DNA of 64,000 nt from an uncultured Helicobacteraceae bacterium. GTDB taxonomy: Bacteria > Campylobacterota > Campylobacteria > Campylobacterales > Helicobacteraceae. Made by a program: the position numbers and the translations under genes. The notes beneath the pieces were generated by a model, which did no database searches, was not told the origin of the DNA, and saw nothing but the letters and a program-made list of their open reading frames with translations. Location: assembly GCA_934668765.1 (NCBI GenBank), contig CAKUOH010000007.1, positions 1 through 64,000 of the forward strand. Reading direction: 5' to 3'. This document shows, piece by piece, positions 49,809-58,771 of the stretch. Positions within the stretch are counted from its first letter, which is position 1; each line of letters opens with the position of its first letter.

Positions 49809-50649
49809 AGAAGCAAAATTTATCGCAAAATTGCAAGCGCAAAAAATCACGCGATTTATAGGCGATGATGGCGCGGTGGTAGGGCGAAAAATCTATGCGA
49901 TGGATTTATTTTGCGAGGGTGTGCATTTTAAAATCCCGCATTTTAGCTATTACCAAATCGCACAAAAGGCATTGCTTGTGAATATCAGCGACATTTTGGC
50001 GATGGGTGCAAAGCCTAAATACGCGCTTTTAGGCATTTCGCTTGGTAAATATATGAGTGGTGCGGATATTGATGAGCTAAATAAAGGTTTTAGCGCGGTG
50101 TGTAGGGAATTTGGTGTGAAAATCATCGGGGGCGATACGATTAGCGATACAAAGCTAAATATCGCCATTACAATGATTGGCGAGTTGCGAAAAAAGCCTA
50201 TTTTGCGGAGTAATTTTAAGGTGGGCGATTTGCTTTTTCACACGCAAACGCGCGGAAATCCGCTTGGGCGCAGTTTAAAAGATATGCGATATTTGTATAG
50301 GGGCGGGAAAATCGCTAGGACTTCAAAATTTTACGCGCCCACGCTTCACGCAAAATTTATAAGCGACATTTTGGGCTTTGTGCGCGGTGGAATGGATATT
50401 TCAGACGGGCTGTTTAATGAGCTAAATCGCATTAGTTTGCTAAATCGCGTGGGTTTTAGATTTTTTGAGTGTGTGAATCGCGTAAATGCCGTTAGTGGCG
50501 AAGAGTATGAATTTTTATTTTCGATTCGCAAAAAAGATGAGCGCAGATTAAAGCTAATCGCACAAAAAAACCGCGTGAATCTAGTGAAAGTAGCGAATTT
50601 GGTGCGTGGCAAAGCGCGATTTCACTGCATTTCGTGGCATAAAATGTGA
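49801..50649 (+). CDS. thiL: Thiamine-monophosphate kinase
   Basis: 282 aa, GTG start 49801. Typical ThiL/PurM-like features: Gly-Asp-Asp-Gly-Ala-Val near residue 21, Met-Asp-Leu-Phe-Cys-Glu-Gly-Val-His-Phe, Asn-Ile-Ser-Asp-Ile-Leu-Ala-Met-Gly-Ala near 63, Gly-Gly-Asp-Thr-Ile-Ser near 109, and Gly-Met-Asp-Ile-Ser-Asp-Gly-Leu near 198. It phosphorylates thiamine monophosphate to the diphosphate. It overlaps the glycosyltransferase by 8 bases. The thiamine pathway also has thiE at 55547-56212, in a different operon. Confidence 0.9.
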   Translation: MDREAKFIAKLQAQKITRFIGDDGAVVGRKIYAMDLFCEGVHFKIPHFSYYQIAQKALLVNISDILAMGAKPKYALLGISLGKYMSGADIDELNKGFSAVCREFGVKIIGGDTISDTKLNIAITMIGELRKKPILRSNFKVGDLLFHTQTRGNPLGRSLKDMRYLYRGGKIARTSKFYAPTLHAKFISDILGFVRGGMDISDGLFNELNRISLLNRVGFRFFECVNRVNAVSGEEYEFLFSIRKKDERRLKLIAQKNRVNLVKVANLVRGKARFHCISWHKM

Positions 50650-50659
50650 AATAATGTGG

Positions 50660-51430
50660 CTATTTTACCCACGATTTAAGCATATTCATATCCTCATAGC
50701 TTGTCATATCAAGCATTATGGGCGTTATGCTTGTCCATCCTGCAAACACAGCCGCAAAATCCGAGTTATTTTCCGCTCTCTCATTCCACGCAAGCGGGTG
50801 CAATCCTAGCCAATAGTATTCTTCGCCACGCGGAGTCTTGCGCTTGTGTGCGTCATTTCCATAGATTCGGTAGCCTAGTTGAGTGATTTTTATGCCTTTG
50901 TAATCCTTTGCTTTAACTTTTGGGATATTTATATTTAGTAATTTGCGCCCTGTGAGCGGGAATTTCGCGCTTAAAATTTTTGCTACCAAATCGCGTGATA
51001 CTTCTTTTGCCAAAGCAAAATCCTCTGTAAAAACTTCATTTTTATCATCTACCACTTGCGAAATGGCAATAGATGGAATCTCCCTTATCGCGCCCTCCAT
51101 TGCCCCTGCCACCGTGCCTGAGTAGGTTACATCTTCGCCCATATTTGAACCTATGTTTATGCCTGATATGATTAAGTCTGGCGTAATTCCAAGTGTATTT
51201 AGTGCCAAATACACGCAGTCTGCGGGTGTGCCATCATCAAGTTTGTAGAAATCTTTGATAATTTTGATTAGTCGCAGTGGCTTTGTGAGCGTTAATCCGT
51301 GTCCGCAGGCGGATTTTTCACTCGCAGGTGCTACGACAATAATTCGCACTAATCCGTCTAATGCTTCTATAAGTGCCTGTAATGCGATAGATTCAAAGCC
51401 ATCATCGTTGGTAATTAAGATAGTTTTCAT
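50660..51430 (-). CDS. surE: 5'-nucleotidase SurE
   Basis: 256 aa from ATG 51430; an upstream in-frame start at 51451 falls within the ispA end and is not needed. Metal site Ile-Thr-Asn-Asp-Asp-Gly-Phe near residue 5, Ser-Gly-Ile-Asn-Ile-Gly-Ser-Asn-Met-Gly near 92 and Gly-Thr-Val-Ala-Gly-Ala-Met-Glu-Gly near 107 identify SurE. It hydrolyses nucleoside monophosphates, with stress-survival roles in other bacteria. It follows ispA closely in a leftward gene row. Confidence 0.95.
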   Translation of the reverse strand: MKTILITNDDGFESIALQALIEALDGLVRIIVVAPASEKSACGHGLTLTKPLRLIKIIKDFYKLDDGTPADCVYLALNTLGITPDLIISGINIGSNMGEDVTYSGTVAGAMEGAIREIPSIAISQVVDDKNEVFTEDFALAKEVSRDLVAKILSAKFPLTGRKLLNINIPKVKAKDYKGIKITQLGYRIYGNDAHKRKTPRGEEYYWLGLHPLAWNERAENNSDFAAVFAGWTSITPIMLDMTSYEDMNMLKSWVK

Positions 51431-51443
51431 AATTTTTCCTTGT

Positions 51444-52295
51444 TTAATCAAAATATTTATTTAGCAAAAAATATAAGTTTTTTGCGATTTTTTTATCGAT
51501 TTTTTCAAGCGAATCTAAAAGTGCGATTTTTTGTGATTTTAACGCGTCTTGCGCCCCTTTTAACCCAAGTAGATTCACATAGCTGTTTTTATATTCATCG
51601 ATATTTGCACTTTTGCCCTCGCTTTCGGAGATTTTATCCAAAATATCATCGCGAATCTGAAAAAATAATCCTAATTTTATTCCAAAACCATAGAGTTGAA
51701 TCTGCTCCTTTTTTGGTAGCTCGGCGATGATTGCGCCCATTTCTAGCGAAGCAGCGATGAGATGTGCGGTTTTATTTGTGTGGATAAAATCCACCTTTTC
51801 TCGTTTTAATTTCTGCCCCTCAAAGTGGCAATCTAATGCTTGTCCAAGCACCATTTTTAGCCCTCCAAAAGATAACGATTTAGCTAACTTTGTGCGAATC
51901 TTATCGCTAAAATGTGCCGTAGCGATTAAATAAAACGCATAGGTATTTAGCCCATCGCCACACAAAATCGCGTCCGCCTCGCTATATTTGGTATGCAAAG
52001 TGGGGTGATTGCGGCGCAAGGTGGCATTATCCATAGCAGGTAAATCATCGTGGATTAGGGAATAAGTGTGGAGCGATTCGATTGCTAGGGCGATTTGAAA
52101 ACTATCTTTTACACGCTCTTTATTATGCGCCAAAACCACACAAAATAGCAACGCAGGGCGAAATCGCTTCCCGCCATTTTGCACCATTTCCCAAAATGCG
52201 CATTCAAAGCTCGGGTGAAAACTGCGCATAATCTTTACGCTATGATGTTGCAAATATCGCTCAAACGCGTTTAATACGCTATCTAATCGCTTCAT
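51444..52295 (-). CDS. ispA: Polyprenyl (geranyl/farnesyl) diphosphate synthase
   Basis: 283 aa. First Asp-rich motif His-Asp-Asp-Leu-Pro-Ala-Met-Asp near residue 78, Gly-Lys-Arg-Phe-Arg-Pro near 38, second Asp-rich motif Arg-Asp-Asp-Ile-Leu-Asp near 220. The class is short-chain trans-prenyltransferase; whether the product is C10 or C15 is not certain, but this is the usual single IspA of the group. It overlaps the PDZ gene stop by 4 bases. Confidence 0.9.
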   Translation of the reverse strand: MKRLDSVLNAFERYLQHHSVKIMRSFHPSFECAFWEMVQNGGKRFRPALLFCVVLAHNKERVKDSFQIALAIESLHTYSLIHDDLPAMDNATLRRNHPTLHTKYSEADAILCGDGLNTYAFYLIATAHFSDKIRTKLAKSLSFGGLKMVLGQALDCHFEGQKLKREKVDFIHTNKTAHLIAASLEMGAIIAELPKKEQIQLYGFGIKLGLFFQIRDDILDKISESEGKSANIDEYKNSYVNLLGLKGAQDALKSQKIALLDSLEKIDKKIAKNLYFLLNKYFD

Positions 52296-53437
52296 TTGTC
52301 CTCATTTTTAAATGTGATAAAAAACTCAAAATCTTTGCGTGTGATTAAAAACGAAAAGTCCCATTTTTCGCGTAATACACGCAAAATCGCCGAATCTAAC
52401 TCTGTCTTATTCTCTATAATGATTTGATTTAGGCGCAAAATCCTATCATTTGCCCTAAAAATAGACGCGTTCGGGGCGCGAATCACGCGCAGACTATCAT
52501 CAATCACAATGCCAAAAAAATCTAACATTGTGCCATTTTCATCAAATCCACGCACTCGCTTCATCGGTAGAAAGGCAAAATTTAAGATTCTATCGCCTCT
52601 TTTAACGCGAATCGTGGCTTTTTTACCAAGTGGTAGCGTGGCGGCAGTGTCAAAAAAATCATTTTCATTTTTTAGCGTAGTGTCGTTTATTGCCACAATC
52701 TCATCGCCTATTTTAAGCGAATCTGTGGCGTTCGTGCTTTTTTGATTCGCAAGATTCGCGCCTTTTTGATTCGTAGCATTTTTTTGATTTGAACCAGAAT
52801 CTAATAGCATAAATTTCACAAATGGATTAACATAGCTAATAATTAACGCGCCTTTTTGCGCCTTTATTTCAAAGCCTATGTCGCTGTAAATTTTCACACC
52901 ATTTTCGCTCAAAAAGCGTGAAATGTAGGCAATATCGATAAATTTATCGCTTCCTGCGCTTAACCCATAGCTTTGATAGCAAATATCGCTAATTACCGCA
53001 TTTTGCGGGATTTGGCGCGAAAATGTGGCTTTGTTTTTTAGTGAAAGCTGTTGGCGCAAAATCTTACCTTGCGTGATGGCATTATCTGTGATTGCGGCAA
53101 GGGGCATATTTTTTGCACTTTGCGTGATAGGGATTAAGTCATATTTTGGGACAATCTTTTTGCCAGAAAATAGCATTAGCCCAGTGAATCCGTCATATTT
53201 TAGCAAATCTTTGCCTTTTGATTCGCTAAAAGATGTGCCACCATAAGCAAGATATTTGCCATCGCCTATGTGGATTGCGCGAATCTCTTTCCAGCCCTCT
53301 AGCGTAAAAATCTGCGAAGCGTTTAAATAAAATTCCTTGCATTTGCTAAAATTATATGCCTCTAGCGCGTTTGGTGCGATAAAAAGTGCGAATCCAAAAA
53401 GCGCGAATCTACGCAATAAATTTGTTTGATTTGCCAC
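52292..53437 (-). CDS. Exported PDZ-domain protein
   Basis: Starting at GTG 53437 (or TTG 53416) gives about 380 aa; longer starts would run into ybaB. A signal-like segment (Phe-Ala-Leu-Phe-Gly-Phe-Ala-Leu-Phe-Ile-Ala ... Leu-Glu-Ala) is followed by a beta-rich domain and a PDZ module with Ile-Gly-Asp-Glu-Ile-Val-Ala-Ile-Asn-Asp. In the linker near residues 225-250 is an Asn-Gln-Lys tandem repeat made of AATCAAAAA units. No trypsin-like protease domain is present, so it is probably a periplasmic adaptor conserved in Campylobacterota; function unknown. Confidence 0.7.
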   Translation of the reverse strand: MANQTNLLRRFALFGFALFIAPNALEAYNFSKCKEFYLNASQIFTLEGWKEIRAIHIGDGKYLAYGGTSFSESKGKDLLKYDGFTGLMLFSGKKIVPKYDLIPITQSAKNMPLAAITDNAITQGKILRQQLSLKNKATFSRQIPQNAVISDICYQSYGLSAGSDKFIDIAYISRFLSENGVKIYSDIGFEIKAQKGALIISYVNPFVKFMLLDSGSNQKNATNQKGANLANQKSTNATDSLKIGDEIVAINDTTLKNENDFFDTAATLPLGKKATIRVKRGDRILNFAFLPMKRVRGFDENGTMLDFFGIVIDDSLRVIRAPNASIFRANDRILRLNQIIIENKTELDSAILRVLREKWDFSFLITRKDFEFFITFKNEDK

Positions 53438-53468
53438 GAAAAACGCGACAAAAGCCCTGCAAATGCGA

Positions 53469-53768
53469 TTATTTAAATGGCGAAAAATCACCCAAAAGCT
53501 CCATTGCGTTTGATTTTTTCGCATTTTCGGCATTTTTTAGTGCTTCGTTAATTGCGCCAATTAGCAAAATCTGCAACGCCTCCAAGTCCTCTAATAACGA
53601 TTTATCGATATTTAAATCCACTACTTCGCTGTTGCCATTCACACTCACACTCACAAGTCCACCGCCACTTTTTGCCGTGTAGATGGTGTTTGCGTTCTTT
53701 TCCTCGATATTTTTGATATTGCTTTGAAGCTGCTCTAACATATTGCTAAAATCATTTGGATTAAACAT
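53469..53768 (-). CDS. ybaB: YbaB/EbfC nucleoid-associated protein
   Basis: 99 aa, standard length. Features: Met-Leu-Glu-Gln-Leu-Gln-Ser-Asn-Ile helix, the strand Gly-Gly-Gly-Leu-Val-Ser-Val-Ser-Val-Asn-Gly and Leu-Asn-Ile-Asp-Lys-Ser-Leu-Leu. It forms tweezer-like dimers that bind DNA. It lies 11 bases after panD in the same direction. Confidence 0.92.
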   Translation of the reverse strand: MFNPNDFSNMLEQLQSNIKNIEEKNANTIYTAKSGGGLVSVSVNGNSEVVDLNIDKSLLEDLEALQILLIGAINEALKNAENAKKSNAMELLGDFSPFK

Positions 53769-53779
53769 TGTGGTTTCCT

Positions 53780-54145
53780 TTAAAATTGCGCACTTTGGGC
53801 AATTATTTCATTTTTTTCGCCAAGTTGCAAAATCTTTGGTGCGTAGTTTTCTAGCTCGGATTCATCATAAAGCGCATAAGCCATAATGATGACTTTATCC
53901 CCGACTTGCGCCTTTCTAGCCGCTGCACCATTTAGACAAATAATGCCACTAGATTCCGCGCCTTCGATAATATAAGTGCTAAATCGCTCCCCATTGTTGA
54001 TATTTGCGACTTCGACTTTCTGCCCTGCACGGAGATTTGCACACTCCAAAAGTGCCTTATCGATTGTGATTGAGCCTGTGTAGTTTAGATTTGCATCTGT
54101 AATCGTGGCGCGGTGCAGTTTTGCGCTTAACATTTCGATTTGCAT
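53780..54145 (-). CDS. panD: Aspartate 1-decarboxylase proenzyme
   Basis: 121 aa from ATG 54145, where conserved PanD sequence begins ([13 protein letters not shown]). The self-cleavage site Tyr-Thr-Gly-Ser-Ile-Thr-Ile-Asp gives the pyruvoyl group at Ser-25. It makes beta-alanine for pantothenate and hence for ACP and CoA. The start is divergent from hypE with 85 bases between, which holds an AT-rich region with a -10 for hypE. Confidence 0.95.
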   Translation of the reverse strand: MQIEMLSAKLHRATITDANLNYTGSITIDKALLECANLRAGQKVEVANINNGERFSTYIIEGAESSGIICLNGAAARKAQVGDKVIIMAYALYDESELENYAPKILQLGEKNEIIAQSAQF

Positions 54146-54187
54146 TTCGCCTCCGTTTTTAAAAAAATGTGGGATTTTAACATTAAA

Positions 54188-54198
54188 TTGATTATACT
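54188..54198 (+). promoter_or_regulatory. -10 promoter element of hypE
   Basis: TATACT at 54193-54198 preceded by TG two bases further up than the ideal; RBS AAGGTGG at about 54215-54221 before ATG 54231. Confidence 0.45.
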
Positions 54199-54230
54199 TG
54201 ACTAAAAAATTCTTTAAGGTGGTAAATTTT

Positions 54231-55265
54231 ATGAAAAATGACAGAGTAATGTTATCAGCTGGCAATGGCGGAGCGGAAAATGCGGAGCTAATCAAAGTAT
54301 TTTTGCGACATTTTGAAAATAAATTTGGCGCAGAAGATGCGGGGCTTTTTGGCGAATCTATCGAAAATCTTGCAAATCAAAGCGCGAAAAAATACGCCAC
54401 AAGCATTGATTCCTTTACCATAACGCCCATATTTTTCAAAGGTGGCGACATAGGGAAGTTGAGCGTTTGTGGAAGTGCCAATGATGTCGCAATGATGGGC
54501 GCAAAGCCTAAATTTTTAAGTGCTAGTTTTATCATCGAAGAGGGCTTTTTGGTGGCGGATTTGAAAAAAATTGCGCAGTCTATGGGCGAAGAAATGCGAA
54601 AAAATGACATTGCGCTAATCTCAGCAGATACAAAAGTCGTGGAAAAACATGGCGCAGACGCAGGGATTTTTATCACTACTTCAATCATCGGCGAAATGCA
54701 AAGAGATGGCATCAGTGCGCGAAATCTGCAAGATGGCGATTGTGTGATAATCAGCGGAAATATCGGCACACACGGCGCGTGTATCTATTGTGCGCGTGAG
54801 GGGATAGATTTGGAGCATAATTTACAAAGCGATTGCGCCGTGCTGTGGGGGCTTGTGGAGTTGCTAATAAAAAATAATATTGAGATTCACGCCATTAGAG
54901 ACGCTACACGGGGCGGAATCGCGTCATTGTTGAATGAATGGGCTAGTGCGTCCAAATGCGAGATTGAGATAGATGAACGCGCGATACCGATTAGTAACGA
55001 AGTGCGTGGCGTGTGCGAGATTTTAGGAATTGAAGCATTTAGCTTGGCAAATGAGGGCGTTTGCGCGTTTGCGATTCCTAAAAAGGACGCAAATATGGCT
55101 TTGGACTTGCTAAAAAGCCACGAGTTAGGCAAAAATGCGAGTATTATCGGGAGTGTGAGTGCTAAAAAGGACGCAGATTTGGGAAAAGTGGCGATAAGAA
55201 GTAATTTAGGCGTGAAGCGATATTTGGAATATCCGCAGGGCGAGATTTTACCGCGAATATGTTAG
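54231..55265 (+). CDS. hypE: Hydrogenase maturation carbamoyl dehydratase HypE
   Basis: 344 aa from ATG 54231 (AAGGTGG just upstream). N-terminal Leu-Ser-Ala-Gly-Asn-Gly-Gly is the HypE Gly-rich loop. [12 protein letters not shown] follows near residue 85, Asp-Ala-Thr-Arg-Gly-Gly-Ile near 224, and the C-terminus ends Pro-Arg-Ile-Cys, the conserved thiocyanate-carrying Cys. HypE with HypF makes the CN ligands of NiFe hydrogenase. No other hyp gene is present. The 281 bases downstream to thiE hold nothing recognised. Confidence 0.95.
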   Translation: MKNDRVMLSAGNGGAENAELIKVFLRHFENKFGAEDAGLFGESIENLANQSAKKYATSIDSFTITPIFFKGGDIGKLSVCGSANDVAMMGAKPKFLSASFIIEEGFLVADLKKIAQSMGEEMRKNDIALISADTKVVEKHGADAGIFITTSIIGEMQRDGISARNLQDGDCVIISGNIGTHGACIYCAREGIDLEHNLQSDCAVLWGLVELLIKNNIEIHAIRDATRGGIASLLNEWASASKCEIEIDERAIPISNEVRGVCEILGIEAFSLANEGVCAFAIPKKDANMALDLLKSHELGKNASIIGSVSAKKDADLGKVAIRSNLGVKRYLEYPQGEILPRIC

Positions 55266-55546
55266 TCTGCGCTTTTTTAATTTATATTTACTAAAAAAAC
55301 TTCGGCTACGCATTGTTTTGGGTAATGCTTTGCACGAAACCCACACTTTGCTTCACTGCAACGCACGGCAAGTGCTATTTTCGCAGTCTCACACTTGAAA
55401 AACCCGCAAAATCCCATTACGATACTTTCGCACTAGATTTGCATAAATTCAAAGCAAAATATTCCGTCATTGCGAAAATCTGCGAATCTTTAAAAATTAT
55501 GCGAAAAAATCAATATCTTTTTATAAAGCGCGAAATTTACATTTTG

Positions 55547-56212
55547 CTATGAATCTATCTTGCTATGCAAATTTTCCACATTTTTATATACATTGCCTTG
55601 CCAGATTTCACTTACCATTGCAACCATATCCGCGCCCTTTATCTGCGTGATATTATCGATATTGATTCCACCGATTGCGCAGATTTTTGTCCGCAGTTTG
55701 CGCTTGGCTTCCACCAAAATATCGCATCCCACCACTTCGCTATATGGCTTTGTTTTGCTTTTAAAAATGCTTCCAAACGCCACATAATCCGCGCCTTTTG
55801 CTTCATAATCCAATGCGCGATTCATATCGCCATAGCAAGAGACGCCGATTGTCCCGCCAAAAACTTTGCGCAATTCCTCAAAAGGCATATTTTCCTCATC
55901 ATCGATTCCTAAATGAAGTCCGCATTCAATCTCGCGCTTTTGCAAATATAAGGCAAGATTTGCCCTGTCATTTATGATAAATTCGACTTTGTTTTGCAGA
56001 CAAATTTCTGCCAGATTCACACACACTTCCAAAATATCCTCATCGCGCGAGTATTTATCGCGTAACTGAAAGATTTTGATTCCGCCATAAATCGCCTCTT
56101 TTAGCATTGCCTCGATTTTGTCATAAGGCGTTAGATTATAATCGCTAATTGCATAGATTTTTGGCGCGGTGGCTTTTTGGCTAAAATAGTAGAGATTCTG
56201 CGATTTTTTCAA
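55547..56212 (-). CDS. thiE: Thiamine-phosphate synthase
   Basis: 221 aa TIM barrel. The diphosphate-binding and catalytic segments are visible: Ile-Phe-Gln-Leu-Arg-Asp-Lys near residue 48, Ile-Ile-Asn-Asp-Arg-Ala-Asn-Leu-Ala near 80, Leu-His-Leu-Gly near 98, Gly-Ser-Ile-Phe-Lys-Ser-Lys-Thr-Lys near 145 and Ala-Ile-Gly-Gly-Ile near 178. It couples the thiazole and pyrimidine halves of thiamine. It overlaps the radical SAM gene stop by 4 bases, and no TPP riboswitch is apparent upstream of that operon. Confidence 0.92.
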   Translation of the reverse strand: MKKSQNLYYFSQKATAPKIYAISDYNLTPYDKIEAMLKEAIYGGIKIFQLRDKYSRDEDILEVCVNLAEICLQNKVEFIINDRANLALYLQKREIECGLHLGIDDEENMPFEELRKVFGGTIGVSCYGDMNRALDYEAKGADYVAFGSIFKSKTKPYSEVVGCDILVEAKRKLRTKICAIGGINIDNITQIKGADMVAMVSEIWQGNVYKNVENLHSKIDS

Positions 56213-57189
56213 TATTTTATTCCATTTTCTAGTAATTTTTCGCGGATAAAATTCATTTGCACATTTTTATCAAAGCACCACTCTGGCGCAATCAAACTAT
56301 CATCGTGCACACCTGCGGAGACGCGCTGGACTACGACATTTTCAGGGATTTGTTTTAGCGATTCCACAATCAAATCTGTGTAAGATTCAAGGCTTATGGG
56401 CGTGTATTTTCCACCCTTAAACATTTGCTCCAAAGGCGTTTCACGCACAATATAAAGCGGGTGAATCTTAATGCCATCAATGCCCCACGATAGGACATTT
56501 TTTAGCGATTCCATCATCATTTCTTTGCTCTCTTTTGGCAGTCCATAAATCAAATGAACGCAGACTTTTATCCCCAAAGCGCGTGTTTTTTGCACTAACT
56601 CTTTTGCGCCTTCAATGCCGTGAGCGCGATTTATAAGGCGCAGGGTTTGATTAAATGTCGATTGAATGCCGTATTCTAGCCAAATATCATTGCCATTTTG
56701 CACCTGCTTTGCTAGAAATTCTAGCACCGCATCTTCTATGCAATCAATCCTTGTGCCAATGGATAATCCCACGACATTTGGGAGATTCAAAGCCTCGCTA
56801 TATAATCGCTCCAAAGTCGCATAAGGTGCGTAAGTATTGCTAAAAGATTGAAAATAAATCATATATTTTGTGATTTTGTATTTGTCTTTGTGATAATTTG
56901 CGTGTTTGTGATATTGCGCTTTTAGCGTGGAGACTTGCGAATCTAAAAGCGGATTTTCAGTCAAATAAAAATTCATAAAAATATTATTTTTGGAGGAATC
57001 TTGTGTGATTTCTTTTAGCGTCTGTAAAGATGGCGAAAAACTTTCATTTTTACAATAAATGCACCCGCCTTTTGCCTTCTCCCCGTCAATATTTGGGCAA
57101 GTAAAGCCTTGCAGAGAAATAGGGATTTTGCGCACACGAGTGCCAAAACGCGCCCGAAAATATCGCCCAATGGTTAGAATCTGCTTCAA
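56209..57189 (-). CDS. TIGR01212-family (YhcC-like) radical SAM protein
   Basis: 326 aa. The cluster motif is the longer-spaced form of this family, Cys-Pro-Asn-Ile-Asp-Gly-Glu ... Gly-Gly-Cys-Ile-Tyr-Cys near residues 30-44. Further blocks: Tyr-Phe-Gln-Ser-Phe-Ser-Asn-Thr-Tyr-Ala, Glu-Tyr-Gly-Ile-Gln-Ser and His-Leu-Ile-Tyr-Gly-Leu-Pro. Function unknown; widely conserved. It is coupled to purF upstream (4-base overlap) and thiE downstream. Confidence 0.9.
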   Translation of the reverse strand: MKQILTIGRYFRARFGTRVRKIPISLQGFTCPNIDGEKAKGGCIYCKNESFSPSLQTLKEITQDSSKNNIFMNFYLTENPLLDSQVSTLKAQYHKHANYHKDKYKITKYMIYFQSFSNTYAPYATLERLYSEALNLPNVVGLSIGTRIDCIEDAVLEFLAKQVQNGNDIWLEYGIQSTFNQTLRLINRAHGIEGAKELVQKTRALGIKVCVHLIYGLPKESKEMMMESLKNVLSWGIDGIKIHPLYIVRETPLEQMFKGGKYTPISLESYTDLIVESLKQIPENVVVQRVSAGVHDDSLIAPEWCFDKNVQMNFIREKLLENGIKY

Positions 57190-58763
57190 ATAACATAATC
57201 CTTATCAAAACAAGCTCTGCAATAGCCATCGCCATTTTCTATGCCTATGCTTTTATAAAGTCCATTTAGTGAGAGAAAATGTAGCGAATCCGCGCCGATA
57301 AACGCGCAAACTTCATCTTGGCTCTTATTGGCGCAAATGAGTTGTGATGAATCAGGCGTATCCACGCCATAATAGCAAGGCGCAATGGTTTGTGGCGAAG
57401 CGATGATAAGATGAATCTTTTTTGCCCCTGCCTTGCGGAGAATGCTAATGATTTGTTTGCTTGTTGTCCCGCGCACAATGCTATCATCAATGATGATTAT
57501 ATCTTTGCCTGTGATTAGCTTTTCGATGGGATTTAATTTTAGCTTGACTTTTAGCTCACGCATTGATTGCGTAGGCTCAATGAATGTGCGCCCTATGTAG
57601 TGATTGCGCACGATGCCAAACTCAAATGGAATGCCACTTTCTTGCGCATAGCCGATTGCCGAAATCACGCCTGAATCTGGCACGGGAATGACAAAATCCG
57701 CACTTATTTTATGCTCTCTTGCAAGTTCTACGCCCATATTTTTGCGAATCTCATAGACGCTTTTGCCAAAGACAAAGCTATCAGGACGCGCAAAATAGAC
57801 AAATTCAAAAATGCAGTGCTTTGGAGTGGGCGGGAAAACTTGGATTGATTCGATTGTGGCGGTAAATTCGTCTTGTGGCGATAAATCAGAGGATTCTACC
57901 CACCCTCTATCCCCATCCGCAAGGGAGGGGGGATTTTTGGATTGCTTTGCGCGAATCTGCGATTCGTCTCGCAATGGTGATTCTATCGAATCGGCAATTC
58001 TAGTATTTTGCGTAAGAGACGAATTGTCCGACTTTAAGCTAAATATTACCATTTCGCCGGGGTTAATATCTCGCACAAATCTAGCACCGATTAAATCAAA
58101 CGCACAAGTTTCACTTGCCACGATATAGCCCTTGCTTCCGTCATCATTTGTAATTTCTCCCAAACTCAATGGACGAAATCCAAACGGGTCGCGAATCGCA
58201 AAGAGTTTGCCACGACTTAATAGCACAAATGAATACGCGCCTTTTATGCGTTGGAGTGATTCGATGATTCTATCCCGCAGTCGCTCTTTTTTGCTTCGTG
58301 CGATTAGGTGGATTAGATTTTCTGTATCAAGGTGGCTTTGGAAAATCGCGCCTTTGGTGGTAAGTGATTTGCGCACTTCTTTTGCATTTACTAGGTTGCC
58401 ATTGTGCGCTAATGCGATTTCGCCAAGCGCGTATTTGGCAAAAATGGGTTGCACATCGCATTTGGAATCTTCCCCTGCGGTTGAGTAGCGATTATGCCCG
58501 ATACTTGCACTTCCTTTGAGTGCGTCTAATCCGCCTTTGAAAATAGAAGTAACTAATCCTTCGCCTTTTATGGTGGTGATTTTGCGTCCGTCTGTGGTAG
58601 AAATTCCGCTAGATTCTTGCCCTCTATGCTGCATTGCGAAAAGCGCGTAGTAGCAGAGTGCAGCACTACGATTCGCGTTAAAAATGCCCACAACGGCGCA
58701 TTTTTCGTTAGGCGATTCGCGAAATTCAAAAGAGTTGTGCGATTTATCGTTAGATTTTTTCAT
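57186..58763 (-). CDS. purF: Amidophosphoribosyltransferase with in-frame repeat insertion
   Basis: 525 aa, against about 450-475 usual. A short propeptide precedes the catalytic Cys in Asn-Glu-Lys-Cys-Ala-Val-Val-Gly-Ile near residue 22; Gln-His-Arg-Gly-Gln-Glu-Ser-Ser-Gly, Gly-His-Asn-Arg-Tyr and the PRPP loop Ile-Ile-Asp-Asp-Ser-Ile-Val-Arg-Gly-Thr-Thr are intact. Between the glutaminase half and Cys-Ile-Phe-Glu-Phe-Val-Tyr-Phe-Ala-Arg, about residues 258-300 are an insertion that translates both repeat families (Ser-Pro-Leu-Arg-Asp-Glu-Ser ... Pro-Pro-Ser-Leu-Ala-Asp-Gly-Asp). First committed step of purine synthesis. The insertion apparently is tolerated in this normally essential enzyme. 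Confidence 0.95.
   Translation of the reverse strand: MKKSNDKSHNSFEFRESPNEKCAVVGIFNANRSAALCYYALFAMQHRGQESSGISTTDGRKITTIKGEGLVTSIFKGGLDALKGSASIGHNRYSTAGEDSKCDVQPIFAKYALGEIALAHNGNLVNAKEVRKSLTTKGAIFQSHLDTENLIHLIARSKKERLRDRIIESLQRIKGAYSFVLLSRGKLFAIRDPFGFRPLSLGEITNDDGSKGYIVASETCAFDLIGARFVRDINPGEMVIFSLKSDNSSLTQNTRIADSIESPLRDESQIRAKQSKNPPSLADGDRGWVESSDLSPQDEFTATIESIQVFPPTPKHCIFEFVYFARPDSFVFGKSVYEIRKNMGVELAREHKISADFVIPVPDSGVISAIGYAQESGIPFEFGIVRNHYIGRTFIEPTQSMRELKVKLKLNPIEKLITGKDIIIIDDSIVRGTTSKQIISILRKAGAKKIHLIIASPQTIAPCYYGVDTPDSSQLICANKSQDEVCAFIGADSLHFLSLNGLYKSIGIENGDGYCRACFDKDYVI
57897..57980. repeat. Family B and family A elements inserted in frame in purF
   Basis: Family B: TACCCACCCTCTATCCCCAT then CCGCAAGGGAGGGGGGA (57897-57933); family A: TTGGATTGCTTTGCGCGAAT then CTGCGATTCGTCTCGCAATG (57937-57976). 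The same two families lie adjacent at 10021-10082 and 41206-41640. Confidence 0.85.
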
Positions 58764-58771
58764 TTTCGCCC

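Noticed and set aside
55266..55546. Possible small gene between hypE and thiE
   Set aside because: The frame has no RBS, unusual composition and no recognised motif.
55547..58763. TPP or purine riboswitch for thiE or purF
   Set aside because: No conserved riboswitch core was seen upstream of dapB, purF or thiE.
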